In this document: positions 45,288 through 51,482 of the stretch, in pieces
Layout of the letters: each line of letters opens with the position of its first letter
Numbering within the stretch: position 1 is the stretch's first letter
Assembly: GCA_002794705.1 (NCBI GenBank)
Contig: PGTK01000001.1
Span: 124,001 to 188,000, forward strand
DNA: 64,000 nucleotides
From: Candidatus Thermofonsia Clade 1 bacterium
GTDB taxonomy: Bacteria; Chloroflexota; Anaerolineae; Aggregatilineales; UBA2796
Reading direction: 5' to 3'
The notes under the pieces: model-generated
The model's database searches: none
The model's input: the letters and a program-made list of their open reading frames with translations, nothing else
What the model was told of the DNA's origin: nothing
Program-made: the position numbers and the translations under genes

Positions 45288-46450
45288 TGCGTTGGCTTGT
45301 CGGCGTTGCTTTCCTCTTGCTTTGCCTCTCAGTGCCTGCTCAGTCGGGCGCTCAAGCGCCATACTACCTTTTCACGTTTGATGCTCCGATAACTACTCCT
45401 CCGGGCGGCTTTGCTACTTACTCTATCATTCAGGGGTCTTTGCAGGCTGTGGGCGTCGGCGGGTCGCTCGCGGTTGCTCATACAAGTGCAAGTCCCAATG
45501 TTGTGATTATTGAGGTCAATATTGGGCAAAGCGTCTACATCACTACTGTTGATTTCTACGTCTATACGAGCAATGGCGGCAATGCTTGCTTTCAGATACA
45601 TTGGGACGGGGTGAGTCAGGGCGCTGGATGTCGTCATGGTACTGGCTACGGCAGCTTTACTCTCAATAAAACAGTGCCGTCGGTCTTTCAGATTCATCAT
45701 GCGATGATTGGCTATTCTGGCAGTCGAACGATTGGCTTTGATGATGTTCGGCTTAATCTCGGCTTTTGGGCTACCGCTACGCCTACGCTGACGCCTACTC
45801 GGACTCCTACGCCTACGCCTTCACCTACGCCTACGCTTTTCATTGAGGGCTGGGGGCCTACTCGCGTTTCTACTCACTTGCCGATTTGCCCTTCGACGCC
45901 TACTCCGGGCGCGTCGCCTACGCGGCTTGTGGGCTATACGCCTATTGCAGTCGTGCCGATAGGCAGGACGGTCTATCACCTTCCTACGTCTACGCCTACT
46001 TCTGCGCCTACTAGTACTGGTACTGTGACGCCTACGGTGTCTACGCCTACTCCTACAACTACGGGCGTGGCGTCTACGCCTACTCTCTCTCCTACGCCTA
46101 CATTTACGCCTACCGTGCCGTGCATTCCTCGTCATCAGGCGTTTGGCTTTGATGATGTTCCTCCTGCCTTCGATCTGAGCATTGGCACAATTATGCATGA
46201 AGAGTGCCTGACTTTCGTTCCTGCAATTGACATTCCTCAAACTGTCACATTTGGACCTATACCGATTCTAGGTGAGGTAACTTTCTCGATACCTTTCTTT
46301 GGCGGGATTCAGGTACAAGAGCATAGAGTCTACATTCGTCATCGTGGGCTGCAATTTGCTTTTCTCGGCGTAGATATGACGTGGGCTATTCTTGCACTTG
46401 TCTCGCTGCTCGGAATTTGGTTCATACTGGTCTTTAGACGGGAACTGTGA
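45287..46450 (+). CDS. pIII-like adsorption (minor tip) protein
   Basis: A 387-residue exported protein, starting at ATG 45287 (GTG 45284 is the alternative). The signal peptide is MRWLVGVAFLLLCLSVPAQSG. The N-terminal 150 residues look like a beta-sandwich head with one Cys pair (NACFQIHWDG and GAGCRHG). A Thr/Pro-rich, low-complexity linker follows in two blocks, then a second domain (FGFDDVPPAFDL) and a C-terminal membrane anchor (WAILALVSLLGIWFILVF) with a basic RREL end. This is the domain order of inoviral pIII, whose head binds the host receptor. The Thr/Pro linkers replace the Gly-rich linkers of M13. Confidence 0.7.
   Translation: MRWLVGVAFLLLCLSVPAQSGAQAPYYLFTFDAPITTPPGGFATYSIIQGSLQAVGVGGSLAVAHTSASPNVVIIEVNIGQSVYITTVDFYVYTSNGGNACFQIHWDGVSQGAGCRHGTGYGSFTLNKTVPSVFQIHHAMIGYSGSRTIGFDDVRLNLGFWATATPTLTPTRTPTPTPSPTPTLFIEGWGPTRVSTHLPICPSTPTPGASPTRLVGYTPIAVVPIGRTVYHLPTSTPTSAPTSTGTVTPTVSTPTPTTTGVASTPTLSPTPTFTPTVPCIPRHQAFGFDDVPPAFDLSIGTIMHEECLTFVPAIDIPQTVTFGPIPILGEVTFSIPFFGGIQVQEHRVYIRHRGLQFAFLGVDMTWAILALVSLLGIWFILVFRREL
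45773..46115 (+). repeat. Thr/Pro-rich coding repeat in the pIII-like gene
   Basis: Repeats of ACG/ACT-CCT codons (for example TPTRTPTPTPSPTPT) form two flexible linkers around a short non-repeated block. The phage copy uses CCT and ACT/ACG; host Thr/Pro tracts, such as the kinase gene at 56.6-57.0 kb, use CCG/CCC and ACG/ACC more. Confidence 0.8.
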
Positions 46451-46454
46451 GCAT

Positions 46455-46571
46455 ATGAGTGATGTTGTGGTCATCTACATCGATTTGCCCTACGCGCCTG
46501 TTCTGAGCGTCGGCTTGTTCGTTTTTGTGACTTTGACGGGATCGCGTTGTGGAAATACCTTCGGCGTCTAG
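46455..46571 (+). CDS. 38-residue ORF between pIII-like and Zot-like genes
   Basis: A tiny ORF (MSDVVVIYIDLPYAPVLSVG then a hydrophobic LFVFVTLTGS) begins 4 nt after the pIII-like stop and ends 9 nt before the Zot-like start. The place is that of gene VI in M13-type phages, but the protein is far shorter than pVI. It may be real or a by-product of the spacer. Confidence 0.35.
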   Translation: MSDVVVIYIDLPYAPVLSVGLFVFVTLTGSRCGNTFGV

Positions 46572-46580
46572 TCTAGGGCT

Positions 46581-47291
46581 ATGTTCGGCGCGGGCTTTCT
46601 GCTGGCAGACGCCTTCCTGCGTATGGTGGCGAACTACCGTGTGGTCTGGCTTTCAGGGCGCTTTGGCGGCGGCAAAACAAGCCTTGCGGTCTGGATCGCG
46701 GCGTGGCTGGTCAAAAATAGCTATGCTCGGCGGGTCGTTTCCAACATTCCGATCACTGGGCGCGTCGATCCTCCTCCTGTGCCGATCAATGACTCTGTCA
46801 TCCTGCTCGATGAGTCTTGGATGTACGTGGACTCTTGGAACGATGTCAAGGCTTACGCTGCCTTCTTGCGTAAGGCGAATCTCTACTTGCTGCTGCCTTC
46901 GGTTTGGGCGCCACATTCGCGTCTGCGCATTCTTGAGTGCCATAGAGTCTTCAATGGCTATGTACTCAGTCTGCCATTCTGGGTCTATCGCTGGAGTCTC
47001 GGCATGGCGTCTATCTCGGAAAAAGGCTACTTTGCGCTCTGGATGCCACATTTGGTCTTTGGGATGTACGATACTGAGTACATCCCAAAAGATGACGGCG
47101 GCATAGTAGATGCGATAGCTGCAAGCATAGGGGAACTGCCTAGTGGACGATCTAGATCGGCTCGACAAACTGCGTCGGCTTCATCTTCAGAAAGTTCGCT
47201 TGTCGAGGAATATGCACGGCGGATTGATGATGCAGCAGACACAATCGAGCGCAGACTCCGCTACCTTAATGCCGTCGGGCGCCGGCGCTGA
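46581..47291 (+). CDS. zot: Zot/pI-like filamentous phage assembly ATPase
   Basis: A 236-residue P-loop ATPase of the Zot (zonula occludens toxin)/gene I family, which powers extrusion of filamentous virions. Walker A is GRFGGGKTS (residues 26-34), followed by the family marker VVSNIPI (52-58), and Walker B is SVILLDESW (72-80). The start is fixed by an in-frame stop 12 nt upstream. Normal pI proteins carry a transmembrane helix and an outside tail after the ATPase; here no clear helix follows, and the next ORF (overlapping) offers one in another frame. The family assignment is the strongest evidence for the phage nature of this region. Confidence 0.82.
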   Translation: MFGAGFLLADAFLRMVANYRVVWLSGRFGGGKTSLAVWIAAWLVKNSYARRVVSNIPITGRVDPPPVPINDSVILLDESWMYVDSWNDVKAYAAFLRKANLYLLLPSVWAPHSRLRILECHRVFNGYVLSLPFWVYRWSLGMASISEKGYFALWMPHLVFGMYDTEYIPKDDGGIVDAIAASIGELPSGRSRSARQTASASSSESSLVEEYARRIDDAADTIERRLRYLNAVGRRR

Positions 47292-48060
47292 TGCTGCGGC
47301 ATCAAGCGGCGCTCCTGCGGGCGGATTGGCTGGTATTTTTGGGCGCGGCGGCGGTAAGGCGATTAAAAAACATGCTGACAATCGCGTCTCGCTGCGTGCC
47401 GTCGGGTTGCTTGTGGCGTTCATTGCCGTGCCGATCCTCTTTCTCAGCTACGCTAACGGTGCGGCTAAGCCTCTTTCGGTGCTTACTCAGCAAACCATGA
47501 CTGCTGCGTATCAGTCTCTTTCGGGCTATCGGGTCTCTACGTCGGCGGGCTTTTTCGTCGGTACTTCTGTGCCTACACAGACAATGCCGGCAGTCTACAC
47601 TACGCCTTACTTCATCACTGCTGTGCCTACTGAGACTTCTACGCCTTCGGCTACTGCTACTTCAACGGTCACATTTACGCCTTCGGCTACCTTCACGCCT
47701 TCGGCTACGGCTACTGCTACGGCTACCTTTACGCTTTCGGCTACGGCTACCTCTACGGCTACCTCTACTCCGATCTGGACTCTGCGTGTGGCTGTCTCGG
47801 CTTTCACGCCTAAGGCTTTTCGCTCTGATGCTGGCGTCTGGTGGGAGCCTGGCGGTTCTCTAGATGGGCGTGTAGCTGGCTGTCCATCTGAGCTGCCTCT
47901 TGGCTCTGAGGTCGTGCTGGAGTCGGGCGCGGTTTATCTTTGCATTCAGCGGGCGCTCAAGCGCTCCTGTCAGGCTGAAATTTGCTCGATCTGGGTTTAC
48001 ACTTCTCAGGCATTTCCAGATCGGATTGAACGTGCTTACATACGGAAAGTGAGGGATTGA
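47269..48060 (+). CDS. Membrane protein with Thr-rich stalk, possible outer half of split pI
   Basis: A 263-residue protein if it starts at ATG 47269 (earlier in-frame starts reach back to 47143). The N-terminus is Gly/Ala-rich and basic, then one transmembrane segment (VGLLVAFIAVPILFLSY), a Ser/Thr/Ala-rich stalk (about 60 residues) and a C-terminal beta domain with four Cys (GCPSEL, YLCIQ, SCQAEICS). Orientation would be N-in, C-out, as for the C-terminal half of pI. It overlaps the Zot-like gene in the +1 frame and the SSB gene by 1 nt. No sequence family is recognised. Confidence 0.62.
   Translation: MPSGAGADAAASSGAPAGGLAGIFGRGGGKAIKKHADNRVSLRAVGLLVAFIAVPILFLSYANGAAKPLSVLTQQTMTAAYQSLSGYRVSTSAGFFVGTSVPTQTMPAVYTTPYFITAVPTETSTPSATATSTVTFTPSATFTPSATATATATFTLSATATSTATSTPIWTLRVAVSAFTPKAFRSDAGVWWEPGGSLDGRVAGCPSELPLGSEVVLESGAVYLCIQRALKRSCQAEICSIWVYTSQAFPDRIERAYIRKVRD
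47625..47790 (+). repeat. Thr/Ser/Ala-rich coding repeat
   Basis: A low-complexity tract of TCG-GCT-ACG codons encoding (SAT)n-like stalk sequence in the membrane protein before the SSB gene. Repeats are imperfect and in frame. Confidence 0.75.
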
Positions 48061-48458
48061 TGTCTAGTTGGCAAAAGACAATCGTGGTGGGCTACGTCGG
48101 CGGTGATGTTCGCTTGGACGTGCTGAAAGATGGCTCTCATGTGGCGTCTTTCTCGCTCGCTGTTACAGAAACTTGGCAAGATACTGGTGAGCGTAAAGAG
48201 CGCACTACGTGGTTTCGCGTCTCGGTCTGGCGTGATAAGGCACTGCACATTGCGCGCTACGTCAAAAAGGGCGTGCGCCTTTTGGTAGAGGGGCGTGTGG
48301 ACGCTGATGCTTATCTGGATAAGAATCAGCGTCCTGCGGCGTCGCTCAAGTTGACGGCGCTCGATATTCGCTTTCTATCTCCGGTAACGGCAGCGGACTC
48401 TAATGGCAATGGTAGTCCTGATCACGTGCCTGATGAGGCTGCTGTTGACTTGCCTTGA
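48060..48458 (+). CDS. ssb: Phage single-stranded DNA-binding protein
   Basis: A 132-residue OB-fold protein of the bacterial SSB type. Landmarks include GYVGGDVRLDVLKDGSHVAS, the WFRVSVWRDKA strand and the GVRLLVEGRVDADAY hairpin. The C-terminus is acidic (DEAAVDLP) but lacks the DDDIPF tip used by host SSBs to recruit partners, so it is more like a phage coating protein. ATG 48060 overlaps the previous stop (TGATG), with GAGGG upstream. In filamentous phages the equivalent gene V protein coats the plus strand before extrusion. Confidence 0.85.
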   Translation: MSSWQKTIVVGYVGGDVRLDVLKDGSHVASFSLAVTETWQDTGERKERTTWFRVSVWRDKALHIARYVKKGVRLLVEGRVDADAYLDKNQRPAASLKLTALDIRFLSPVTAADSNGNGSPDHVPDEAAVDLP

Positions 48459-48474
48459 TATCAGCGAACGGGAT

Positions 48475-48496
48475 TAAGTGTGACATAAGTGTGACA
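48475..48496 (+). repeat. Tandem 11-bp repeat (iteron-like)
   Basis: TAAGTGTGACA occurs twice in perfect tandem, 17 nt after the SSB stop. Two adjacent copies of this size are typical of replication-initiator or repressor binding sites. Confidence 0.75.
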
Positions 48497-48574
48497 AGCG
48501 CAAAAGAGGGCGAAAATCGGGGCAAAAATGCGCTCGGCAAGTCAGTGTGTAGTGGATTGATCGTCGGTCGTCAA

Positions 48575-48627
48575 GCGTAGCGCGGCGCGCTGTTAGCAAG
48601 CAGAGCGGCAAGCGCGGCGCGCTACGC
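48575..48627. other. Strong hairpin (packaging signal or single-strand origin candidate)
   Basis: Arms at 48575-48591 and 48611-48627 pair in 16 of 17 positions, with one G-G mismatch and a 19-nt loop. The stem is very GC-rich. No T-run follows, so it is not an intrinsic terminator. Imperfect long hairpins next to the origin mark the packaging signal in inoviruses. Confidence 0.65.
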
Positions 48628-48636
48628 GGGTCGGCG

Positions 48637-48658
48637 TGTCTGTCTGTCTGTCCGTCTG
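48637..48658 (+). repeat. GTCT tandem tract
   Basis: Five near-perfect copies of the tetramer GTCT/GTCC lie just after the hairpin, in non-coding DNA. It may be slippage-prone. Confidence 0.6.
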
Positions 48659-48674
48659 CATAGAGATATAACTT

Positions 48675-48689
48675 TAGAGAGTCTCTCTA
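48675..48689. repeat. Right boundary palindrome (candidate attachment site)
   Basis: TAGAGAG-T-CTCTCTA is a perfect 7+1+7 palindrome. The next base group opens a 5'-truncated ORF with different codon use. Together with the left palindrome it may mark the element ends. Confidence 0.35.
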
Positions 48690-48690
48690 G

Positions 48691-49284
48691 GACGCCAAGT
48701 TCTATGTCTACAAGCGCGTATTCGAAGTTCATCCAGAGCCGATTGAGCCTCCTATCGTCTGCTCAGACATCTTGATTGACGTGATGCCCGCGTGGACTGA
48801 GATCGCCGCGTTTTATGGCAACGATAGCAAAGCCTTCAAGAAAGTCCGTAACGCCTTGATCGGCGAGGCGTGCATCCCGACGATGTCCGTCTATGGCAAT
48901 CCGTTTGAGCCCGCTACCGTTGTTTTTAACGACAAGTGGCTTCTGTACATTCGCCCGATCGAGGAAGAGACCGAGCCTGACAACAGCCGCACCTACCTGC
49001 GCGTGACGCCCAATAGTGTGCAGAGCAACCGTGCGCACCCGGAGATCGCGCAGGATACATGGGATGCGTTTGTCGCCGCTCTCGGAAAGGCTGCAGTGGA
49101 TAAGTTCCATGAGCTGGCGAATAACCTTCTGTTCAACGGCTGCGCCACTCGCACCAACTGGGAGGCTATTGAGGACGGTCAGCTTGTGTACAACTTCTAC
49201 TTGCCCGCCGTCAAGCCGGGTTCGCGTTTTAAGACGGTCGTTGACGGGCAGGAGTTGTACATTCTCAACCTCAGCGAAAAGTAG
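48691..49284 (+). pseudogene. 5'-truncated unrecognised ORF
   Basis: The frame is open from a TAG at 48688, with protein-like sequence from the first codons (DAKFYVYKRVFEVHPEP) but no ATG or GTG start before TTG 48772, so the N-terminus seems lost. About 198 residues remain. The C-terminal part reads GSRFKTVVDGQELYILNLSE. I do not recognise a family and see no HUH, P-loop or integrase motif. Codons look more host-like than those of the phage genes. It could be the remains of an older element or of an accessory gene interrupted at 48.69 kb. Confidence 0.5.
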
Positions 49285-49310
49285 TCTTGACGGTTGTATA
49301 ACGAAGTGGT

Positions 49311-49343
49311 GCTCTCTGGGCTAGAAAGGAGAAACTAGAGAGC
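49311..49343. other. Hairpin after the truncated ORF
   Basis: GCTCTCT pairs with AGAGAGC around a 19-nt loop, 26 nt after the stop codon. It shares the AGAGAG/CTCTCT core with the two element-end palindromes. No T-run. Confidence 0.35.
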
Positions 49344-49448
49344 CTAGAGATGTGGGCAGGGAAGGGAGGGGTCGTCGGTTTCCGCAAAGGTTGGAGATTT
49401 AATCTCCTGAAGCAAACAAAGCATAACCAGCGTGGGAGGACGTAAGCA

Positions 49449-50467
49449 ATGGAAAAAGACCAATCATTCGTCAACATCCTGCTCAGCCCAGTCCCGCAGG
49501 ATCCGGGACGCTTGGAAGCTCATTTGCAGGCACAGGGCGTCTTTCTTGTGACAGCAAGCTTGTCTGCCCCCGACCAGTGGTGGCATGTTCAAACCGTGCC
49601 GGGAGCGGCAGGCGGGTACACGCGCCGTGTTTACCCCACGGGTATCTACGCGGTCAATCTTATCATGTCCGTCGTGTCAGGTCTTGTGCGCATGGGGCTG
49701 ACTGAGCGTACCTTGATGGACAAGATGGCTGAGATGGGATTCGGGCGCATTTATGTCGAGCGCAACGCCTGGTATCTGGCAGAAACTGCATCGCGGGTCA
49801 ATGCGCATTTCGGGGAAAAAAGTCTAAAGAGCTTATGGAATTCGCCGCTGGCGTCCTGTAGACCTTCCGCGCCTTTACTGCCCTCAAAGCGCGCTATGTG
49901 GACGGCTTTGAAGCTGCTAGTTTCCTCGCCGAAATCGAAAAGCCAGACTGGTTAGGCGAGAAGGGCAAAAAGTCAGAGCGGTCAGAACAAAAGGACGAAG
50001 GCGATTTTCTGTCCAATATCGTGCCACACGCGAAACAGTGGCGCGAGTGGGCAGAGCTTTTGGCACAACGTATCACGCCAATCGCAACGTATCTCGTCGA
50101 AGATGTACCAGAGGGCAACCAGAATGCTGCGCACGTACAGTGGCACACTTGGGGATAATGGTATCTTGCTGAAACGCCAGAGGCGACGTACTCCGCAAAC
50201 TCGCAGCTCATCAACTTCCGACACGCGGCGCATTATCTGGTCAATGAGTACCCGCTTCTAGTGCCGGTACCGCCTTATTTCGGCGAAGACTTTAAGCGTA
50301 AGCTCAAAGAAGCCTTTGAGGCTTTGGAAGCTTTCAATAGGGCGCTGGCATCCCTCCCATCATTCTTCTGCCATGCGCCTAAGCCCAAAGACAAACCAGC
50401 TCCTGTAAGCACGGAGGATGCGTTAGAGCAGAAGCGCCTCGTAGAGCCGCCTGCACAGTACCACTGA
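49449..50467 (+). pseudogene. Frameshifted and interrupted unrecognised gene
   Basis: It begins with a good ribosome site (GGGAGGA) and ATG 49449, reading MEKDQSFVNILLSPVPQDPG. Sense continues for about 125 codons, then moves to another frame near 49,810-49,830. That second frame carries in-frame stops at 49859 (TAG) and 50156 (TAA), but clear coding sequence continues past both (RHAAHYLVNEYP, LKEAFEALEAFNRAL) to TGA 50467. So at least three lesions exist. The original product was about 340 residues. No family is recognised, and no replication-protein motif is visible. It may be the lost replication module of the phage, but nothing in it shows that. Confidence 0.6.
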
Positions 50468-51176
50468 GTGGCTCTGCGAGATTCAGGCTGAAGGTCTCGC
50501 CGTCAATCAAGCTGCGCTTGAGGCTCTGATAGACCAGCTTAATGTGCGGGTAGCGCGTTCCCATGAACTGAGCAATGCGGTCAAGCGGCTCATCATGCGC
50601 TTGCGGCTCACCGACGCTACGGATGGTGATACCAGCATTTGCCAAAAATTGGCGGATATCGTCCTGTGTGGGCTGCGGCGCCTGTGAGTCGCTTGTGGAG
50701 TCACGCGGTGCTGGCTCAAGCGTCGGCTGAACAGCAGGCATATGATGGCTATTCAGCGACCGTAACGCCTGAATCAGCTCTGAGAAACGCTCTTGTGCAT
50801 TCAGACGAAACACAAGACGATCTGTGAGCGGATGTAGCTCAGGCGGCAAGGCAGACTGGGCGGGCAGTGTCCCATCAGGGAACAAGATCGGCTGCACGGG
50901 TTTGTTTTGGCGTAAGGCAAGCTCAAGGGCAAGGCGATCAGGTATCTCAGACCGATCGAGCCAGCCTTCAAGCGTCGTTTTCGCGTTGAACAAGACGAGA
51001 ACAGCCTGAGTGCGCTCGAGGGCGCTCTGTAAACTAGCGCGCACTGAGCCGCCAAACGGCACAAGGCGCGCTGCGCTCAATGTGAAAGCGTACTCAGGCA
51101 GGTGGCGTTGCAGCGCACGGAGCAGCATTTCGGCGTGCTGCTCCTTAGGATGCGCTAAGAGCAGGATGTGTGCCAT
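50379..51176 (-). CDS. TIR-like domain protein, probably cut short by the insertion
   Basis: The start at 51176 (MAHILLLAHPKEQHAEML) has AGAGGAG 10 nt upstream. Residues 1-135 look like a TIR fold: a beta strand, a helix, SVRASLQSALERTQAVLVLF, then a helix with LALELALRQNKPVQPILF and LPPELHPLTDRLVF. A Pro-rich linker follows, then a domain with RIAQFMGTRYPHIKLVYQSL and GETFSLNLAE. After about residue 240 the frame enters the foreign DNA and ends antisense to the decayed gene. TIR proteins often produce NAD-derived signals or deplete NAD in defence. The family call is by pattern only. Confidence 0.5.
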   Translation of the reverse strand: MAHILLLAHPKEQHAEMLLRALQRHLPEYAFTLSAARLVPFGGSVRASLQSALERTQAVLVLFNAKTTLEGWLDRSEIPDRLALELALRQNKPVQPILFPDGTLPAQSALPPELHPLTDRLVFRLNAQERFSELIQALRSLNSHHMPAVQPTLEPAPRDSTSDSQAPQPTQDDIRQFLANAGITIRSVGEPQAHDEPLDRIAQFMGTRYPHIKLVYQSLKRSLIDGETFSLNLAEPLSGTVQAALRGASALTHPPCLQELVCLWA

Positions 51177-51210
51177 GTTATAAAGACTCCTCTCTATGCA
51201 AAAGCGCATT

Positions 51211-51237
51211 AGAAAAGCGGCTATGCTCCGCTTTTCT
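51211..51237. other. Hairpin in the leader of the TIR-like gene
   Basis: AGAAAAGCGG and CCGCTTTTCT pair perfectly with a 7-nt loop, 35 nt upstream of the TIR-like start. On the minus strand it ends in TTTTCT, so it may be an attenuator. The 170-bp gap up to tRNA-Gln also contains TACAAT on the minus strand as a possible -10. Confidence 0.4.
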
Positions 51238-51342
51238 ACATTGTAGAGTGTATATCATTACAGCGCACTTTAATATTTGCTCAATCTGTGGTGCCAACAT
51301 TGCCTTTGTTGCTGAGAGGGCATCGGGCAAGCGTTTTGAGCC

Positions 51343-51371
51343 TTGCCACACATTCTAGAGTGTGCTACACT
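51343..51371 (+). promoter_or_regulatory. Promoter of tRNA-Gln
   Basis: TTGCCA and TACACT with exactly 17 nt between, ending 12 nt before the mature tRNA. This is a clear sigma-70-type promoter. Confidence 0.75.
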
Positions 51372-51383
51372 TTGCGCGTATCT

Positions 51384-51455
51384 TGGGGAGTGGCCAAGCG
51401 GCAAGGCAGCGGACTTTGAATCCGCGATTCGCAGGTTCGAATCCTGCCTCCCCAG
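51384..51455 (+). tRNA. tRNA-Gln (anticodon TTG)
   Basis: A 72-nt cloverleaf: acceptor TGGGGAG/CTCCCCA, anticodon stem GCGGA/TCCGC with loop CTTTGAA (anticodon TTG, Gln) and T arm GCAGG TTCGAAT CCTGC. Discriminator G. The 3' CCA is not encoded. It is followed by an intrinsic terminator. Confidence 0.95.
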
Positions 51456-51461
51456 CACTAG

Positions 51462-51482
51462 AGCGGCGCAGAGCCGCTTTTT
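51462..51482 (+). terminator. Terminator of tRNA-Gln
   Basis: A 6-bp stem AGCGGC/GCCGCT with a 5-nt loop followed by TTTT, 6 nt after the tRNA. It touches the end of the convergent PfkB kinase gene. Confidence 0.8.

Larger units (their letters stand above)
44715..48690 (+). mobile_element. Integrated filamentous phage-like (inovirus-like) element
   Basis: The segment holds, in one direction, a 42-aa coat-like protein, two further tiny membrane proteins, a pIII-like adsorption protein, a 38-aa ORF, a Zot/pI-like ATPase, a TM protein with a Thr-rich stalk and an SSB, then an origin-like non-coding region. Gene order and sizes match Inoviridae modules. Codon choice (TCT, CCT, ACT, GTC) differs clearly from both flanks. 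AGAGA/TCTCT palindromes lie at both ends (44717-44728 and 48675-48689). No replication initiator, integrase, transposase or secretin gene was found. The right edge could instead be near 50,465 if the decayed genes to the right belong to it. Confidence 0.75.
48459..48690. other. Origin-like non-coding region of the phage-like element
   Basis: This 232-bp stretch after the SSB gene has no ORF of note. It contains an 11-bp tandem repeat (48475-48496), two imperfect GGGCRAAAAT-type repeats (about 48509-48529), a strong hairpin (48575-48627), a GTCT tandem tract (48637-48658) and a 15-bp palindrome (48675-48689). Filamentous phages keep their replication origins and packaging hairpin in such an intergenic region. 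This role is inferred. Confidence 0.6.

Noticed and set aside
46549..47106. A 185-codon ORF overlapping the Zot-like gene in another frame
   Set aside because: The Zot frame has clear Walker motifs, and the alternative is Cys/Trp/Ser-rich and featureless.
44672..48615. The shared 12-mer AGCGGCAAGCGC left (about 44,671) and right (about 48,604) of the element as an attachment repeat
   Set aside because: It is made of common host GC-rich words, lies outside the left palindrome but inside the right hairpin, and could be chance.
44700..48700. A canonical XerCD dif site at the element edges
   Set aside because: I looked for two 11-bp arms with a 6-8 bp core like known dif sequences and found none. 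Only the AGAGA/TCTCT palindromes remain as candidates.
44598..50480. Target-site duplication flanking the whole insert
   Set aside because: Comparison by eye of the sequence near 44,715 with that near 50,465 showed no convincing direct repeat.
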